Of a stretch of 64,000 bases of DNA, positions 45,891 through 57,585 are shown one piece after another. Location: positions 62,327-126,326 of the forward strand of contig NZ_AWZT01000002.1 of the NCBI RefSeq assembly GCF_000472525.1, written 5' to 3'. A program made the position numbers and the translations under genes. The notes under the pieces were generated by a model, which did no database searches, was not told the DNA's origin, and saw only the letters and a list, made by a program, of their open reading frames with translations. Within the stretch, counting starts at the first letter, position 1; each line of letters begins with the position of its first letter. Origin of the DNA: Paraburkholderia dilworthii. Lineage in GTDB: Bacteria; Pseudomonadota; Gammaproteobacteria; Burkholderiales; Burkholderiaceae.

Positions 45891-48800
45891 TCAACCGAGC
45901 CAGCGCCGTGCGTTCTGGAACACGCGCATCCACGGACTCGCGTCCGTGCCGCCCTCGCCCCAGCCTTCCGGATGCCAGCTCATCTGCACCGCGCGATGCA
46001 CGCGCTCGGTGTGCGGCATCAGCACGGTAAAGCGGCCATCCGCCGTCGTGACGGACGTGATGCCGTCCGGCGATCCGTTCGGGTTGAACGGATACTGTTC
46101 GGTCGCCTGACCACGGTGATCGACATAACGCATCGCCACCGCCACCTTCGACGCATCGCCCTGTTGCGAGAAGTCCGCATAACCTTCGCCGTGCGCGACC
46201 GCGACCGGAATGCGCGAGCCTTCCATGCCGGCGAAGAAAATCGACGGCGATGCCTCGACCTGCACCAGCGAGAAACGCGCCTCGAATTTCTCCGACTTGT
46301 TGCGGGTGAATTTCGGCCAGGCTTCGGCGCCGGGAATCATCGACGCGAGGCTGCTCATCATCTGGCAGCCGTTGCAGATGCCGAGGGCGAACGTGTCCGC
46401 GCGGCCGAAGAACGCTGCGAACATGTCGGCCAGTTGCGGGTTGAAGCGGATTGCCTTCGCCCAGCCTTCGCCGGCGCCGAGGGTATCGCCGTACGAGAAC
46501 CCGCCGCATGCAACCGCGCCCGCGAAATCCGCCAGATCGGCGCGGCCGGCGAGCAGATCGCTCATATGCACGTCATGCGCGTCAAAACCCGCCCGGTCGA
46601 ACGCATAGGCCGTTTCCAGGTGCGAGTTCACCCCCTGTTCGCGCAGAATCGCCACACGCGGACGCGCGCTTTTGCCGACGTACGGCGCCGCGACGTCTTC
46701 TGCCGGATCGAAAGTCAGCACCGGCGTAATGCCCGGATCGGCGGCATCCTGCAGCGCGTCGTATTCTGCGTCGGCGCAGGCCGGGTTGTCGCGCAGACGC
46801 GAAATGCGCCAGCTCACCTCGCTCCACGTGCGATGCAGTTCGGCGCGCGGCGCCTCATAAACCTTCTTCGCGTCGCGATAAATTTCGATGGTGTCGCGAT
46901 CGTTGATCTTGCCGATCACGTGCGAGCACGCCGACAGGCCATGTTCGCGCAACGCGGCCAGCACTGCGTCGCGGTCGGCCGCGCGCACCTGAACCACGGC
47001 GCCGAGTTCTTCGGTGAAGAGCGCGCGGATCGTGCGATCCTCGCGGCGGCCGCTCGTTTGCTTCGCCCAGTCTTTCGCGTCGCCGTAATCAGACTCGTGA
47101 TGCGGATCGAGCACCAGCATGTCGACATTCAACGACACGCCGACGTGACCTGCGAACGCCATTTCACACACGGTTGCCCACAGGCCGCCGTCGGAGCGGT
47201 CATGGTAGGCGAGCAACTTGCCGTCCTGATTCAGCGACTGGATCGCGTTGAAGAACCGCTTCAGGTCTTCCGGATCATCCACGTCCGGCACCGTATCGCC
47301 GATCTGCTGCGTGACTTGCGCGAGGATACTGCCGCCCAGACGATGCTTGCCGCGGCCGAGGTCGATCGCGATCAGCACCGAGTCGCCCACGCCATCGGTT
47401 CCGCTTGCGCGGCGCAGTTGCGGCGTGAGATGACGGCGCACGTCTTCGACCGGCGCGAAAGCCGAGATGATCAGCGAGACCGGCGCAACGACTTCCTTCG
47501 CGACGCCGCGATCTTCCCACTTGGTGCGCATGGACAGCGAATCCTTGCCGACCGGAATGCTGATGCCGAGCGCCGGACACAACTCCATGCCGATCGCCTT
47601 AACCGTGTCGTAAAGCGCCGCGTCTTCGCCCGGCGAGCCGCACGCGGCCATCCAGTTCGCCGACAGCTTGAGCTTGTCGAGCGATGCAATCGGCGCCGCC
47701 GCGATGTTCGTGACGGCCTCGCCGACCGCCATGCGGCCCGACGCGGGCGCGTCGATAACGGCGAGCGGCGTGCGCTCGGCCATCGTCATTGCTTCGCCGC
47801 GAAAGCCCGCGTAGTCCATCGTCGTGATTGCGACGTCGGCGACCGGCACCTGCCACGGCCCGACCATCTGGTCGCGCGCCGTCGTGCCGCCCACCGAACG
47901 ATCGCCGATCGTGATGAGGAACGACTTGCTCGCGACTGTCGGATGCCGCAGCACGCTCACCGCCACTTCGGACAGTGCAATACCGGTCACATCCACCGGC
48001 TGGGCTTTCGGCTCGACGCGCGTGACGTCGCGATGCATACGCGGCGCCTTGCCGAGCAGCACTTCCATCGGCATGTCGACCGGTTGATGCGCGTTGTCGT
48101 CCTTGAGTTCAGGGTCGATCAGTTTCAACTGACGCTCGGAGGTCGCAGTGCCGATCACCGCGAACGGGCAGCGCTCACGCTGACACATCGCCTTGAAAGC
48201 CGGCAAATCAGCGGGCGCAATGGCGAGCACGTAGCGCTCTTGCGCCTCGTTCGACCAGATTTCGCGCGGCGACAGGCCGCTCTCCTCCAGCTGGATCTTG
48301 CGCAGATCGAAGAGCGCGCCCTTGCCCGCGCCGTCGACCACTTCCGGAAACGCGTTCGACAAACCGCCCGCGCCCACGTCGTGAATGCTCAGAATCGGGT
48401 TCTTGTCGCCGAGCTGCCAGCACGCATTGATGACTTCCTGCGCACGCCGCTCGATTTCCGGGTTGCCGCGCTGCACCGAGTCGAAGTCGAGTTCGGCGGT
48501 ATTCGTGCCGGTCGCCATCGAGCTCGCCGCGCCGCCGCCCATGCCGATGCGCATGCCCGGCCCGCCGATCTGGATCAGCAGCGAGCCTTCCGGCAGGTCG
48601 AGCTTATGCGTGTGCTGATCGGAAATATTGCCGATGCCGCCCGCGATCATGATCGGCTTGTGATAACCGCGCACCACGCCCGCCACATTCTGCTCGTAAG
48701 CGCGGAAATAGCCGCCCAGATTCGGCCGGCCGAATTCGTTGTTGAACGCGGCGCCGCCCAGCGGACCGTCGATCATGATTTGCAGCGGCGAAGCGATGCG

Positions 48801-49985
48801 GTCCGGGCGGCCATAAGCTTCGTGCTTGTGATCCGGATTGCGATGCGCGAGCGGCTCGGCGACGTCGCGCGCGTTTTCCCAGGCTTCGACGCCGTCGGGC
48901 AATTCGAGGTTCGACACGGTGAAGCCCGCGAGGCCCGCCTTCGGACGCGCGCCGCGACCGGTGGCGCCTTCGTCGCGGATTTCACCGCCCGCGCCAGTCG
49001 CGGCGCCCGGGAACGGCGAAATCGCGGTCGGGTGGTTGTGCGTCTCGACCTTCATCAACGTGTGCGTGAGTTCAACGCTGCGGCGGTAATGTTCCGGCAG
49101 TTCGCTCTCGCCCAATTGCGCGGGCGTGCGCGGGAACCAGCGCTCCGCCGTGCCGCCCGCCATGATCGCCGAGTTGTCCGAATACGCCACGATCGTGCCT
49201 TGCGGGTTGAGCTTCTCGGTATTGCGGATCATGTTGAAGAGCGAAATGTCCTGCTTCTCGCCGTCGATGGTCCAGTCCGCGTTGAAGATCTTGTGGCGGC
49301 AGTGCTCGCTGTTGGCCTGCGCGAACATCATCAGTTCGACGTCGCTCGGGTTGCGGCCGAGTTTCGCGAATGCGTCGACGAGGTAGTCGATTTCATCGTC
49401 GGCGAGCGCGAGGCCCAGTTCCGTGTTCGCGGCTTCCAGCGCGCGACGGCCTTGGCCGAGCACGTCGACGGTTTGCAGCGGTTTCGCCGGCAGTTCGTCG
49501 AACAGATGCAGCGCATGATCGCGCGACGGCGCGACGCTTTCGGTCATGCGGTCGTGCAGCGCGGCCACGACGGCCTCGCGCGCTTCGTCGGAAAGTGCCT
49601 TCTTACCGCCGAGCAGCCCGCTTTTCAGCGTGACCGTGTACTCGACGCCGCGCTCGATCCGGCGCACCTGCGTGAGCCCGCACAGATGCGCGATATCCGT
49701 TGCCTTGCTGGCCCACGGCGACACGGTGCCGAAACGCGGCACCACGAGAAACGTTTCGGCCGCGCCGCGCTCTCTGGTTTCTTCGAGCGGATGGCCGTAG
49801 TGCATCAGCGCCTCGATCTTCGCGTTGTCTTCAGCGGAAAGCGGGGTTTGCGCATTGACGAAGTGCAGATATTGCCCGCGCACGGCCGTGATATTCGGGT
49901 CGATGCGCGTAAGCGTTTCGAGCAGGCGGGTTTGACGGAAATCGGAAAGGGCCGAAGCGCCGGGGATACACGAGAAGTGGGCCAT
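45891..49985 (-). CDS. purL: Phosphoribosylformylglycinamidine synthase, large single-chain type
   Basis: This enzyme does the fourth step of purine synthesis, turning FGAR to FGAM with glutamine and ATP. The 1,364-residue form carries all parts in one chain: an N-terminal PurS-like domain ([20 protein letters not shown]), two synthetase halves ([20 protein letters not shown] and [20 protein letters not shown]) and a C-terminal glutaminase with the nucleophile Cys in [10 protein letters not shown] and His in VAVAHGEGY. The ATG at 49985 starts [20 protein letters not shown]; a 95-residue upstream frame is Arg-rich and rejected. Confidence 0.97.
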   Translation of the reverse strand: MAHFSCIPGASALSDFRQTRLLETLTRIDPNITAVRGQYLHFVNAQTPLSAEDNAKIEALMHYGHPLEETRERGAAETFLVVPRFGTVSPWASKATDIAHLCGLTQVRRIERGVEYTVTLKSGLLGGKKALSDEAREAVVAALHDRMTESVAPSRDHALHLFDELPAKPLQTVDVLGQGRRALEAANTELGLALADDEIDYLVDAFAKLGRNPSDVELMMFAQANSEHCRHKIFNADWTIDGEKQDISLFNMIRNTEKLNPQGTIVAYSDNSAIMAGGTAERWFPRTPAQLGESELPEHYRRSVELTHTLMKVETHNHPTAISPFPGAATGAGGEIRDEGATGRGARPKAGLAGFTVSNLELPDGVEAWENARDVAEPLAHRNPDHKHEAYGRPDRIASPLQIMIDGPLGGAAFNNEFGRPNLGGYFRAYEQNVAGVVRGYHKPIMIAGGIGNISDQHTHKLDLPEGSLLIQIGGPGMRIGMGGGAASSMATGTNTAELDFDSVQRGNPEIERRAQEVINACWQLGDKNPILSIHDVGAGGLSNAFPEVVDGAGKGALFDLRKIQLEESGLSPREIWSNEAQERYVLAIAPADLPAFKAMCQRERCPFAVIGTATSERQLKLIDPELKDDNAHQPVDMPMEVLLGKAPRMHRDVTRVEPKAQPVDVTGIALSEVAVSVLRHPTVASKSFLITIGDRSVGGTTARDQMVGPWQVPVADVAITTMDYAGFRGEAMTMAERTPLAVIDAPASGRMAVGEAVTNIAAAPIASLDKLKLSANWMAACGSPGEDAALYDTVKAIGMELCPALGISIPVGKDSLSMRTKWEDRGVAKEVVAPVSLIISAFAPVEDVRRHLTPQLRRASGTDGVGDSVLIAIDLGRGKHRLGGSILAQVTQQIGDTVPDVDDPEDLKRFFNAIQSLNQDGKLLAYHDRSDGGLWATVCEMAFAGHVGVSLNVDMLVLDPHHESDYGDAKDWAKQTSGRREDRTIRALFTEELGAVVQVRAADRDAVLAALREHGLSACSHVIGKINDRDTIEIYRDAKKVYEAPRAELHRTWSEVSWRISRLRDNPACADAEYDALQDAADPGITPVLTFDPAEDVAAPYVGKSARPRVAILREQGVNSHLETAYAFDRAGFDAHDVHMSDLLAGRADLADFAGAVACGGFSYGDTLGAGEGWAKAIRFNPQLADMFAAFFGRADTFALGICNGCQMMSSLASMIPGAEAWPKFTRNKSEKFEARFSLVQVEASPSIFFAGMEGSRIPVAVAHGEGYADFSQQGDASKVAVAMRYVDHRGQATEQYPFNPNGSPDGITSVTTADGRFTVLMPHTERVHRAVQMSWHPEGWGEGGTDASPWMRVFQNARRWLG

Positions 49986-50362
49986 AACCTTGACGTTGCG
50001 TCGCTCAATGATGCCGAAGAGTCGCGCGTGCTGGCGACATGAGGCGGAAAGGAAGTCCGGGATTATACCCCGGGAACGGGCTTCCAGCGGGCCGCGCCGT
50101 GGGCTCACGATGCGCTTTGCGCGCGCTGCGCAAGGCGCTCGGGCGTGTCGCGCGTCTGACCGCGCACGGGCTTTGGCTGCTATCATTCGCCCTTTCATCA
50201 GATCGGTGCGAGCAAGGCTTGCCTTGCCGCTGGCGCCATGTCGCGAGTCGTGTCCGGACCTGTTCCGCAAGTCACGTCTTCGCGCCCTGTCCGGCCGCGC
50301 CGCATGTCACGCCTCGCGGGGCTCGCACAGCAGCGTCCCGCCCGGCAAATCGAATCAGAACA
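49986..50362. other. Divergent spacer between purL and the D-amino acid dehydrogenase gene
   Basis: No gene is supported in these 377 bases. They must hold both promoters. I do not recognise a PurR box. Confidence 0.4.
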
Positions 50363-51661
50363 ATGGATGTCATCGTCATTGGCGGCGGGATTGCGGGCGT
50401 CGCCACCGCTTATCAGCTACGCGCGGCCGGCCACCGGGTATGCGTCGTCGAGCGCCACGCCACCGTCGCGCAAGGCGCGACCTATGGGCACGGCGGCACG
50501 GTTCTGCCAACGCCGCTCGACGTCTGGTTCGGGCCGACTTTCATGGCAAGCCGCCAGAACGCGAAAAACGGCGTGATCAGCAAGCCCGGTTTCAGCGGGC
50601 CGGCACGGCAGTTCGTGAAGAAGCTGGCCGCCTTGCAGGAGCCCGACGAGTTCGGTCACCAGTACGGGCTATTGCGTCCGCTCATCGAATTGTCGCGCGA
50701 GACAATGGCCGACATGGAAGCGCGCTTCGGGCTCGAGTTCGAACAGGCAAGCGGTCTGCTGTATCTCGTGCGTTCCGCGCAGGAATGGCAGCAGTTACAG
50801 CCCGCGCTCGGGCTGCTGGCGCGCTATGAAGTGCCGCATCATGTGCTGACCCCGGCCGAATGTGCGGCCTACGAACATTCGGTGCGCACTGAACCCGAAT
50901 TCGCGGGCGGCGTGCTGTTCGATCATGAGCGCACGGCCAATTGCCCGCTCTTCGCCAAGCTGATCAAACAGACGCTCGATACGCAAGGCGGCGTGCAGTT
51001 CATGCTCGGCTGCAAGGTCTCCGCAGTCCGCCTCGACGGCCAGCGCGCCGCGGTGGAACTCGCTCCGCGGCCGGGTGCGACGTCCCGCGCGCGCGAAGTC
51101 GATGTGATCCACGCGGACGCGATCGTGGTCGCTGCCGGTCACGGCAGCCTCGCGCTGCTCGAACGCCTCGGCTTGCGCCTGCCGCTGCATCCGCTGCGCC
51201 TGCATACGCTGGTGGCGCCTATTGCACATGAGGAATGCGCGCCGCATGTTGCTATCGTCGACGCGATCAAGCGCATTGGGATCAGCCGGATGAATCACCG
51301 CTTGCGAATCGCGGGCGGCGCGGTGTTGCAGGCCGCCAACCAGATCGACAAGCCGCTCGGCGAGGCGGTGACGAAGGAAGCCCTCGCGCTGCTCGGCCAG
51401 GCGACGCATGACTGGATTCCGGGCGCGGCGCGCATCTCGGCGGCCTTGCCGTGGGAAGGCATCAAGCTGCTGTCGCCCGACGGTTTGCCTGTGGTCGGCA
51501 GTGCGCTGCATCCGCGTCTTTTCGTCAACGTGGGCCACGGGCCCGCAGGATGGGGCCTCGCGTGCGGAGCGGGCAAGCTGATTGCCGATCTGATCGCGGG
51601 CAACACGCCAGATCTGCCCGACGACACGCTTGCCGCGCTGCGGGCGGAACGGTTTAAGTAA
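50363..51661 (+). CDS. D-amino acid dehydrogenase (DadA-like FAD oxidoreductase)
   Basis: The 432-residue flavoprotein has the dinucleotide-binding motif VIVIGGGIAGVATAYQLRAA at the N-terminus, HGGTVLPTPLD, and a C-terminal FAD motif LFVNVGHGPAGWGLACGAGK. It belongs to the DadA family that oxidises D-amino acids to 2-oxo acids and feeds electrons to quinone at the membrane. The ATG at 50363 puts the FAD motif at residue 3, as in homologues. No racemase is adjacent. Confidence 0.9.
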   Translation: MDVIVIGGGIAGVATAYQLRAAGHRVCVVERHATVAQGATYGHGGTVLPTPLDVWFGPTFMASRQNAKNGVISKPGFSGPARQFVKKLAALQEPDEFGHQYGLLRPLIELSRETMADMEARFGLEFEQASGLLYLVRSAQEWQQLQPALGLLARYEVPHHVLTPAECAAYEHSVRTEPEFAGGVLFDHERTANCPLFAKLIKQTLDTQGGVQFMLGCKVSAVRLDGQRAAVELAPRPGATSRAREVDVIHADAIVVAAGHGSLALLERLGLRLPLHPLRLHTLVAPIAHEECAPHVAIVDAIKRIGISRMNHRLRIAGGAVLQAANQIDKPLGEAVTKEALALLGQATHDWIPGAARISAALPWEGIKLLSPDGLPVVGSALHPRLFVNVGHGPAGWGLACGAGKLIADLIAGNTPDLPDDTLAALRAERFK

Positions 51662-51758
51662 CGGCGCGTGCCGAATCGACGCATCGCGCCCGCATCGGCA
51701 CTACCATAGCGATTCCAGCAGCTTTCGCACCTTGCACAAGGTGCCCGCCCGTCTCGCC

Positions 51759-53345
51759 ATGACCGAAGCCGACCTCACGCCGCCGACGCTGATCCGCCCT
51801 CATCACCGCGCCCTCCCATTACTGACGCTGACGGACCTGCGGATCGCCGAATCGCAAGCCGCCGCGTCGCTGCCGGCACACACGCTGATGGACCGGGCCG
51901 GCAAGGCGGCCGCCAGTTTCCTGCTGGAACAGATCACGCGCGACACGTCGGTTGAAAAATCCAGGCAGCGCGTCTGGCTGATCGCCGGCCCCGGCAATAA
52001 TGGCGGCGACGCGCTGATTCTGGCGGCGGAACTGCACAAGGCGGGCGTCGCCGTCGAGCTCTGCATGCCGGTCGAAGTGAAGCCGGACGACGCCCGCTGG
52101 GCACTCGACACGGCCCGCGCGGCCGGCGTTGCGATTACGACAGCGCTGCCCGCTTCGCTCGACGGATACACGTGGCTCGTCGACGGCATGTTCGGCATTG
52201 GCCTCGCGCGAAATTTGGACGGCGTGTTCGCTGCGGCCGCGCGTCAACTCTCGCAATGGACCAAGGCCCGGCCGCACACAGGCGGCGTGCTGGCGCTCGA
52301 CGTCCCCAGCGGCCTCGATAGCGACACCGGTACGATCGCAGGCGACGGCGAGACGGCCGTGCGCGCGACGCACACCGTCACCTTCATCGCCGCCAAGCCG
52401 GGTCTCTTCACCGCGCAGGGCCGCGATCTCGCCGGTGCCGTGACGGTCGCGCCGATCGGCGTCGACAGCAGCGCGCGCACAGCCATTCAACTGAACGCGC
52501 CTGATCTGTTCGCCACATCCCTGCCGCCGCGCGACTTCGCGACCAATAAGGGGACCTTCGGCAGTCTCGCGGTGATCGGCGGCGACACCGGCATGTGCGG
52601 CGCGCCGATCCTCGCTGCGCGTGCGGCGCTCTACACGGGCGCGGGCAAGGTCCACGTCGCGTTGCTTGGTGCGGGCGCCCCGCCCTATGACCCGCCGCAT
52701 CCCGAACTGATGCTGCATCCCGTCGACGATTTGCCGCTCGACAAGATGAATGCGCTCGCGGTGGGCTGCGGCATGGGGCACGGCGAGCGCGCCGCGCGCG
52801 TGTTGCACGACGTGCTGCGACTCGATGCGCCGAAGCTCTTCGACGCCGACGCACTCAATCTGATTTCGAAAGACCCGACGTTGGCCGCGGCCGTCACCGC
52901 GCGTGGTGTGCAAGGCGACCCATGCGTGCTTACCCCGCACCCGCTCGAAGCCGCCCGCCTGCTCGGCACCGACGCCGCCGGCGTGCAGCGCGACCGCCTC
53001 GGCGCCGCGCGTGCGCTCGCCGCGCGCTTCGCGAGCGTGGTGGTGCTGAAAGGCACCGGCACCGTGATCGCGGCGCCCGACGGCCGTCTCACGATCAACC
53101 CGACCGGCAATGCCGCGCTCGCCACCGGCGGCACTGGCGACGTGCTCGGCGGCATCATCGGCGCACTGCTTGCGCAACGCTTGCCCGGCTATGAGGCGGC
53201 GTTGGCGGGCGTCTACCTGCACGGCCTCGCCGCCGACACACTGAGCGCGCAAGGGCACGGCCCCGCCGGCTTGACGGCGGGCGAACTCGCGCCGATGGTG
53301 CGCAGCTTGTTGAACCGCATGTTTTATCCGTTGTCGCCCGCGTAA
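51759..53345 (+). CDS. nnr: Bifunctional NAD(P)H-hydrate epimerase / ADP-dependent NAD(P)H-hydrate dehydratase
   Basis: This 528-residue enzyme repairs hydrated NAD(P)H. The N-terminal YjeF epimerase domain has GPGNNGGDALILAAELHKAG and WLVDGMFGIGLARNLDG. The C-terminal ribokinase-like dehydratase has NKGTFGSLAVIGGDTGMCGA, TPHPLEAARLLG and GGTGDVLGGIIGALLA with its catalytic Asp. The ATG at 51759 is the best start; in-frame upstream DNA overlaps the end of the previous gene. It lies 97 bp after the dehydrogenase gene. Confidence 0.94.
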   Translation: MTEADLTPPTLIRPHHRALPLLTLTDLRIAESQAAASLPAHTLMDRAGKAAASFLLEQITRDTSVEKSRQRVWLIAGPGNNGGDALILAAELHKAGVAVELCMPVEVKPDDARWALDTARAAGVAITTALPASLDGYTWLVDGMFGIGLARNLDGVFAAAARQLSQWTKARPHTGGVLALDVPSGLDSDTGTIAGDGETAVRATHTVTFIAAKPGLFTAQGRDLAGAVTVAPIGVDSSARTAIQLNAPDLFATSLPPRDFATNKGTFGSLAVIGGDTGMCGAPILAARAALYTGAGKVHVALLGAGAPPYDPPHPELMLHPVDDLPLDKMNALAVGCGMGHGERAARVLHDVLRLDAPKLFDADALNLISKDPTLAAAVTARGVQGDPCVLTPHPLEAARLLGTDAAGVQRDRLGAARALAARFASVVVLKGTGTVIAAPDGRLTINPTGNAALATGGTGDVLGGIIGALLAQRLPGYEAALAGVYLHGLAADTLSAQGHGPAGLTAGELAPMVRSLLNRMFYPLSPA

Positions 53346-53729
53346 TGCTGTATCCAGCGGATCGAATGGTATAGCGCGCATTGGCTGCTGGCGTTCCACA
53401 CGGCCGGGATCAAAGCGCTGCCGCCTGTCACGCAAGGCCGTTATACTGGGGAACTACGTGAGAGCCGCGTTAGCAGCTGCGCTGACTCGTTGTGCTCGTC
53501 GGCTGCGTGCGCATTCGCCGCGCTCGCTGCACGCGCCGGATGACGGCGCCGCGCATGGGCATGAGTCCCTCGCGGATCGCCGCGAAATCGCCGGGCGTTC
53601 ATCGCTGCACCGGTTTCGAAAATTTCACCGCGAACGCGGCCGCGCGGCCTCGCTCTAACAGCATCGTTGCATCATCCTCGGCGTCGCTTCGCGCGCGCCT
53701 TTCTTCGTGCCCTTGGTTAGACGGACGCT
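53346..53729. other. Intergenic region upstream of pgi
   Basis: The 384 bases hold no supported gene or recognisable operator. They should include the pgi promoter. Confidence 0.35.
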
Positions 53730-55352
<1,623 letters not shown>

Positions 55353-55430
55353 AGGTGTGAGCCGGCCGCAGGTGGCCGGTAGGTTTAATGTGCTTTACGG
55401 TGGTCTCTTCTCGCGCCGTGGAAGTTCAGT

Positions 55431-55468
55431 AAAGCAAAGCGGGCTTGGGGTGGCCCGCTTTGCTTTTG
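55431..55468 (+). terminator. Hairpin terminator after pgi, probably bidirectional
   Basis: A 14-base perfect stem AAAGCAAAGCGGGC with its complement (55453-55466) and an eight-base loop lies between the convergent ends of pgi and the ABC ATPase gene. The outer ends of the stem are A-rich on the left and T-rich on the right, but the T-run is short (TTTTG), so it can serve both strands weakly. Confidence 0.8.
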
Positions 55469-55514
55469 TCACGAGTCTCTGCGCCTCGCTCGCTCTGCGC
55501 GGTCGATCGATGCT

Positions 55515-56201
55515 TCAGGCGAGACGCCCCGCTTCGATCGTCACCGTGGTATCGCAGCGGCGCGCCAGCTCGACGTCGTGCGTGACCAGAATCAGCGTTG
55601 CGCCGTTCGCGCGGTTCATCTCGAACATCAGGTCGATGACCGCGTGACCGGTCGCGGCATCCAGACTGCCGGTCGGTTCGTCGGCGAAGAGAATTGCCGG
55701 ATGAGTGACGAACGCTCGCGCCAGCGCGACGCGTTGCTGCTCACCGCCTGACAGCAGCTTCGGATAATGGCTGGTGCGCTGCCCGAGGCCCACTTGTTCC
55801 AGCAGCCGTCGCGCGCGCTGCGCGGCCTCGCGTGTGCCGATGCCGCCTTGCAATTCGAGCGGCAAGGTGACGTTTTCGAGCGCCGTCAAATGCGGCATTA
55901 ACTGGAACGACTGGAACACGAAACCGACCGAGCCGCTGCGCAATGCCGCGCGCTCGTCTTCGTTCAATGTGGTTAGCTCGCGGCCGAGCAGCCGAACCGA
56001 GCCCGAGCTTGCGCTGTCCAATCCTGCGAGCAGTCCAAGCAGCGTAGACTTGCCCGACCCGGACGCGCCGACTATCGCGACACTGCTGCCTGCTTCGATA
56101 GCCAGATCGATGTTGTCGAGAATGGTCAGTTCGCCCGTCGCATCCTTAACCTTCTTGCACAAACCCCGCACTTCAATGACTGGATCAGTTTTGTTTAGCA
56201 T
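55515..56201 (-). CDS. ABC transporter ATP-binding protein (YbbA/LolD type)
   Basis: The 228-residue ATPase has Walker A VGASGSGKSTL, signature LSGGEQQRVALARA, Walker B ILFADEPTGSLD and the switch His in LVTHD. The closest groups are YbbA and LolD, which work with FtsX-like permeases on lipoproteins or lipids. In E. coli ybbA is divergent from tesA and is followed by the permease gene ybbP. Here tesA is present, but the next gene is the convergent pgi, so no permease is next to it. Its start codon (56201) overlaps an ATG of the tesA reading frame on the other strand. An upstream frame of 72 codons is not family-like. Confidence 0.9.
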   Translation of the reverse strand: MLNKTDPVIEVRGLCKKVKDATGELTILDNIDLAIEAGSSVAIVGASGSGKSTLLGLLAGLDSASSGSVRLLGRELTTLNEDERAALRSGSVGFVFQSFQLMPHLTALENVTLPLELQGGIGTREAAQRARRLLEQVGLGQRTSHYPKLLSGGEQQRVALARAFVTHPAILFADEPTGSLDAATGHAVIDLMFEMNRANGATLILVTHDVELARRCDTTVTIEAGRLA

Positions 56202-56229
56202 GGTGAAGCGTAGGTTGATAGTGCGCGCC

Positions 56230-56919
56230 ATGAAGCTTCGCGCGAATGCAGAGACTTCGGCAACGAGCTCGATGGCAATGGGCTCGGTCATAGTGGCCGC
56301 CGCCCTCTTTTCGACGACCTTCGCGGTTAGCGCCGCGAACGCGCCGGAACCGGCCAGGCCAGTGATCGTCGTGCTCGGCGACAGCATCTCCGCCGAATAC
56401 GGCTTGCCCCGCGACACAGGCTGGGTTGCGCTGATGCGTCAGCGCCTTACTGAACAGCGAATCGATTATAGCGTCGCGAATGCGAGCATCAGCGGCGATA
56501 CGACGAGCGGCGGGCGGGCCCGCTTGCCAGCTCTCATGCAACGCCTGAAGCCGAGCATTGTGATCGTCGAACTCGGTGCTAACGATGCGCTGCGCGGCGT
56601 GCCCCTTGCCACCACCGAAGACAACCTGCGCACGATCATCGAACAGGCTCAGCAAGCTCACGCGAAGGTCGTGCTCGTGGGCATGTACGTGCCGCCTAAC
56701 TACGGCCCGGACTATACGCAAAAGTTCCATGACCTGTATGGGCAGCTCGCCAGGCAGCTACACGTGCAGCTCGTGCCGTTCCTGCTTGCCGGCATCGCCG
56801 ATAAGCCCGATATGTTCCAGCCAGATCAGATTCACCCGACGCAGCAGGCACAGCCAGTGCTACTCAACAACGTGTGGCCCGCTGTCAAGCCACTCCTTCG
56901 TACAAGTTCGCCGCACTGA
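56230..56919 (+). CDS. tesA: Arylesterase / multifunctional lysophospholipase TesA (GDSL hydrolase)
   Basis: A secreted SGNH hydrolase with block I VVLGDSISAEYGL (nucleophile Ser), block II SISGDTTSGG, block III VELGANDALRG and block V DQIHPT with the Asp and His. A signal peptide is visible before NAPEPARPV (MAMGSVIVAAALFSTTFAVS). The start is uncertain between ATG 56200, 56230 and 56275; none has a clear ribosome site, and I chose the middle one (229 residues). It hydrolyses acyl esters and thioesters in the periplasm. It is divergent from the YbbA-type ATPase, as in E. coli. Confidence 0.9.
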   Translation: MKLRANAETSATSSMAMGSVIVAAALFSTTFAVSAANAPEPARPVIVVLGDSISAEYGLPRDTGWVALMRQRLTEQRIDYSVANASISGDTTSGGRARLPALMQRLKPSIVIVELGANDALRGVPLATTEDNLRTIIEQAQQAHAKVVLVGMYVPPNYGPDYTQKFHDLYGQLARQLHVQLVPFLLAGIADKPDMFQPDQIHPTQQAQPVLLNNVWPAVKPLLRTSSPH

Positions 56920-57035
56920 AAAGCTGCTAACAACTTGTTTCCGGAACTTCGGGAACACGGATCGGCAAGCTTGATCACATGCTTGCGCAATCCCGTGTAC
57001 CCGGCTCGATTCTGAGCGACTTATGAGGAGATAAC

Positions 57036-57377
57036 GTGAAATACTTACCGTTAATCGCTTTGACCGTGGCAATTTCAGCCTGCGCCGCTCAACCGCCGGC
57101 TGGCGTCCAATCGGTCGGACAGAGCCAGCAAGCGCCGAAGGCCGTCGCAACCTGCATCGCGCAAAAGTGGGCGGACAGCTCGCAGCAGCAGGTCGTGTCG
57201 CAAGACACCCTGGCTAACGATCAGGCTGTAGACGTGTATGTCCCTGGCCAGCAGCCGCCTAACGGCGCGGCCGCCGTGGTGCGTCCTTCGTATTCCGGCA
57301 AGGGCTCGTGGGTGGGCTTTCGCGCGAACGGCGCAGCGGGCAGCGAGGCCACCGGCGCAATCAGTTCATGCCTCTAA
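57036..57377 (+). CDS. Hypothetical small lipoprotein
   Basis: The 113-residue protein starts at a GTG preceded by GAGGAG. The signal MKYLPLIALTVAISACAAQP has lipobox ISAC with Cys16. The mature part has two more cysteines (VATCIAQKWADSS and ISSCL at the end), the first beginning a helix and the second the last but one residue, so they may pair. I do not recognise the family. It ends with an intrinsic terminator 80 bases past the stop and is monocistronic. Confidence 0.75.
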   Translation: MKYLPLIALTVAISACAAQPPAGVQSVGQSQQAPKAVATCIAQKWADSSQQQVVSQDTLANDQAVDVYVPGQQPPNGAAAVVRPSYSGKGSWVGFRANGAAGSEATGAISSCL

Positions 57378-57453
57378 CGATCAGACGCTGATCGACGCTA
57401 ATCGTCTGATGAGCGTTTCGCTTGTCAATGGCGAAAATTGAAAAGGGAAATGG

Positions 57454-57482
57454 AAAAGCCCCGCGTTCGCGGGGCTTTTTTG
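57454..57482 (+). terminator. Rho-independent terminator after the small lipoprotein gene
   Basis: AAAAGCCCCGCG, loop TTCG, CGGGGCTTTT and two further T form a classic stem with a stable tetraloop and T-run. The A-rich left arm could also serve the opposite strand for ppiD. Confidence 0.9.
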
Positions 57483-57585
57483 TATGCGCGCGTTGTGCGC
57501 GGCTTGCATGAATCACTGCCGGCGCGGACCGCGAGCAAGGTGGCTTGCGCACACCTTACCTTGGGGCCAGCGTTGCGGACGAATC

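Noticed and set aside
45705..50042. A plus-strand open frame of about 1,445 codons opposite purL
   Set aside because: It mirrors purL almost exactly, is His/Arg-rich, and has no domain. High-GC genes commonly leave such open antisense frames.
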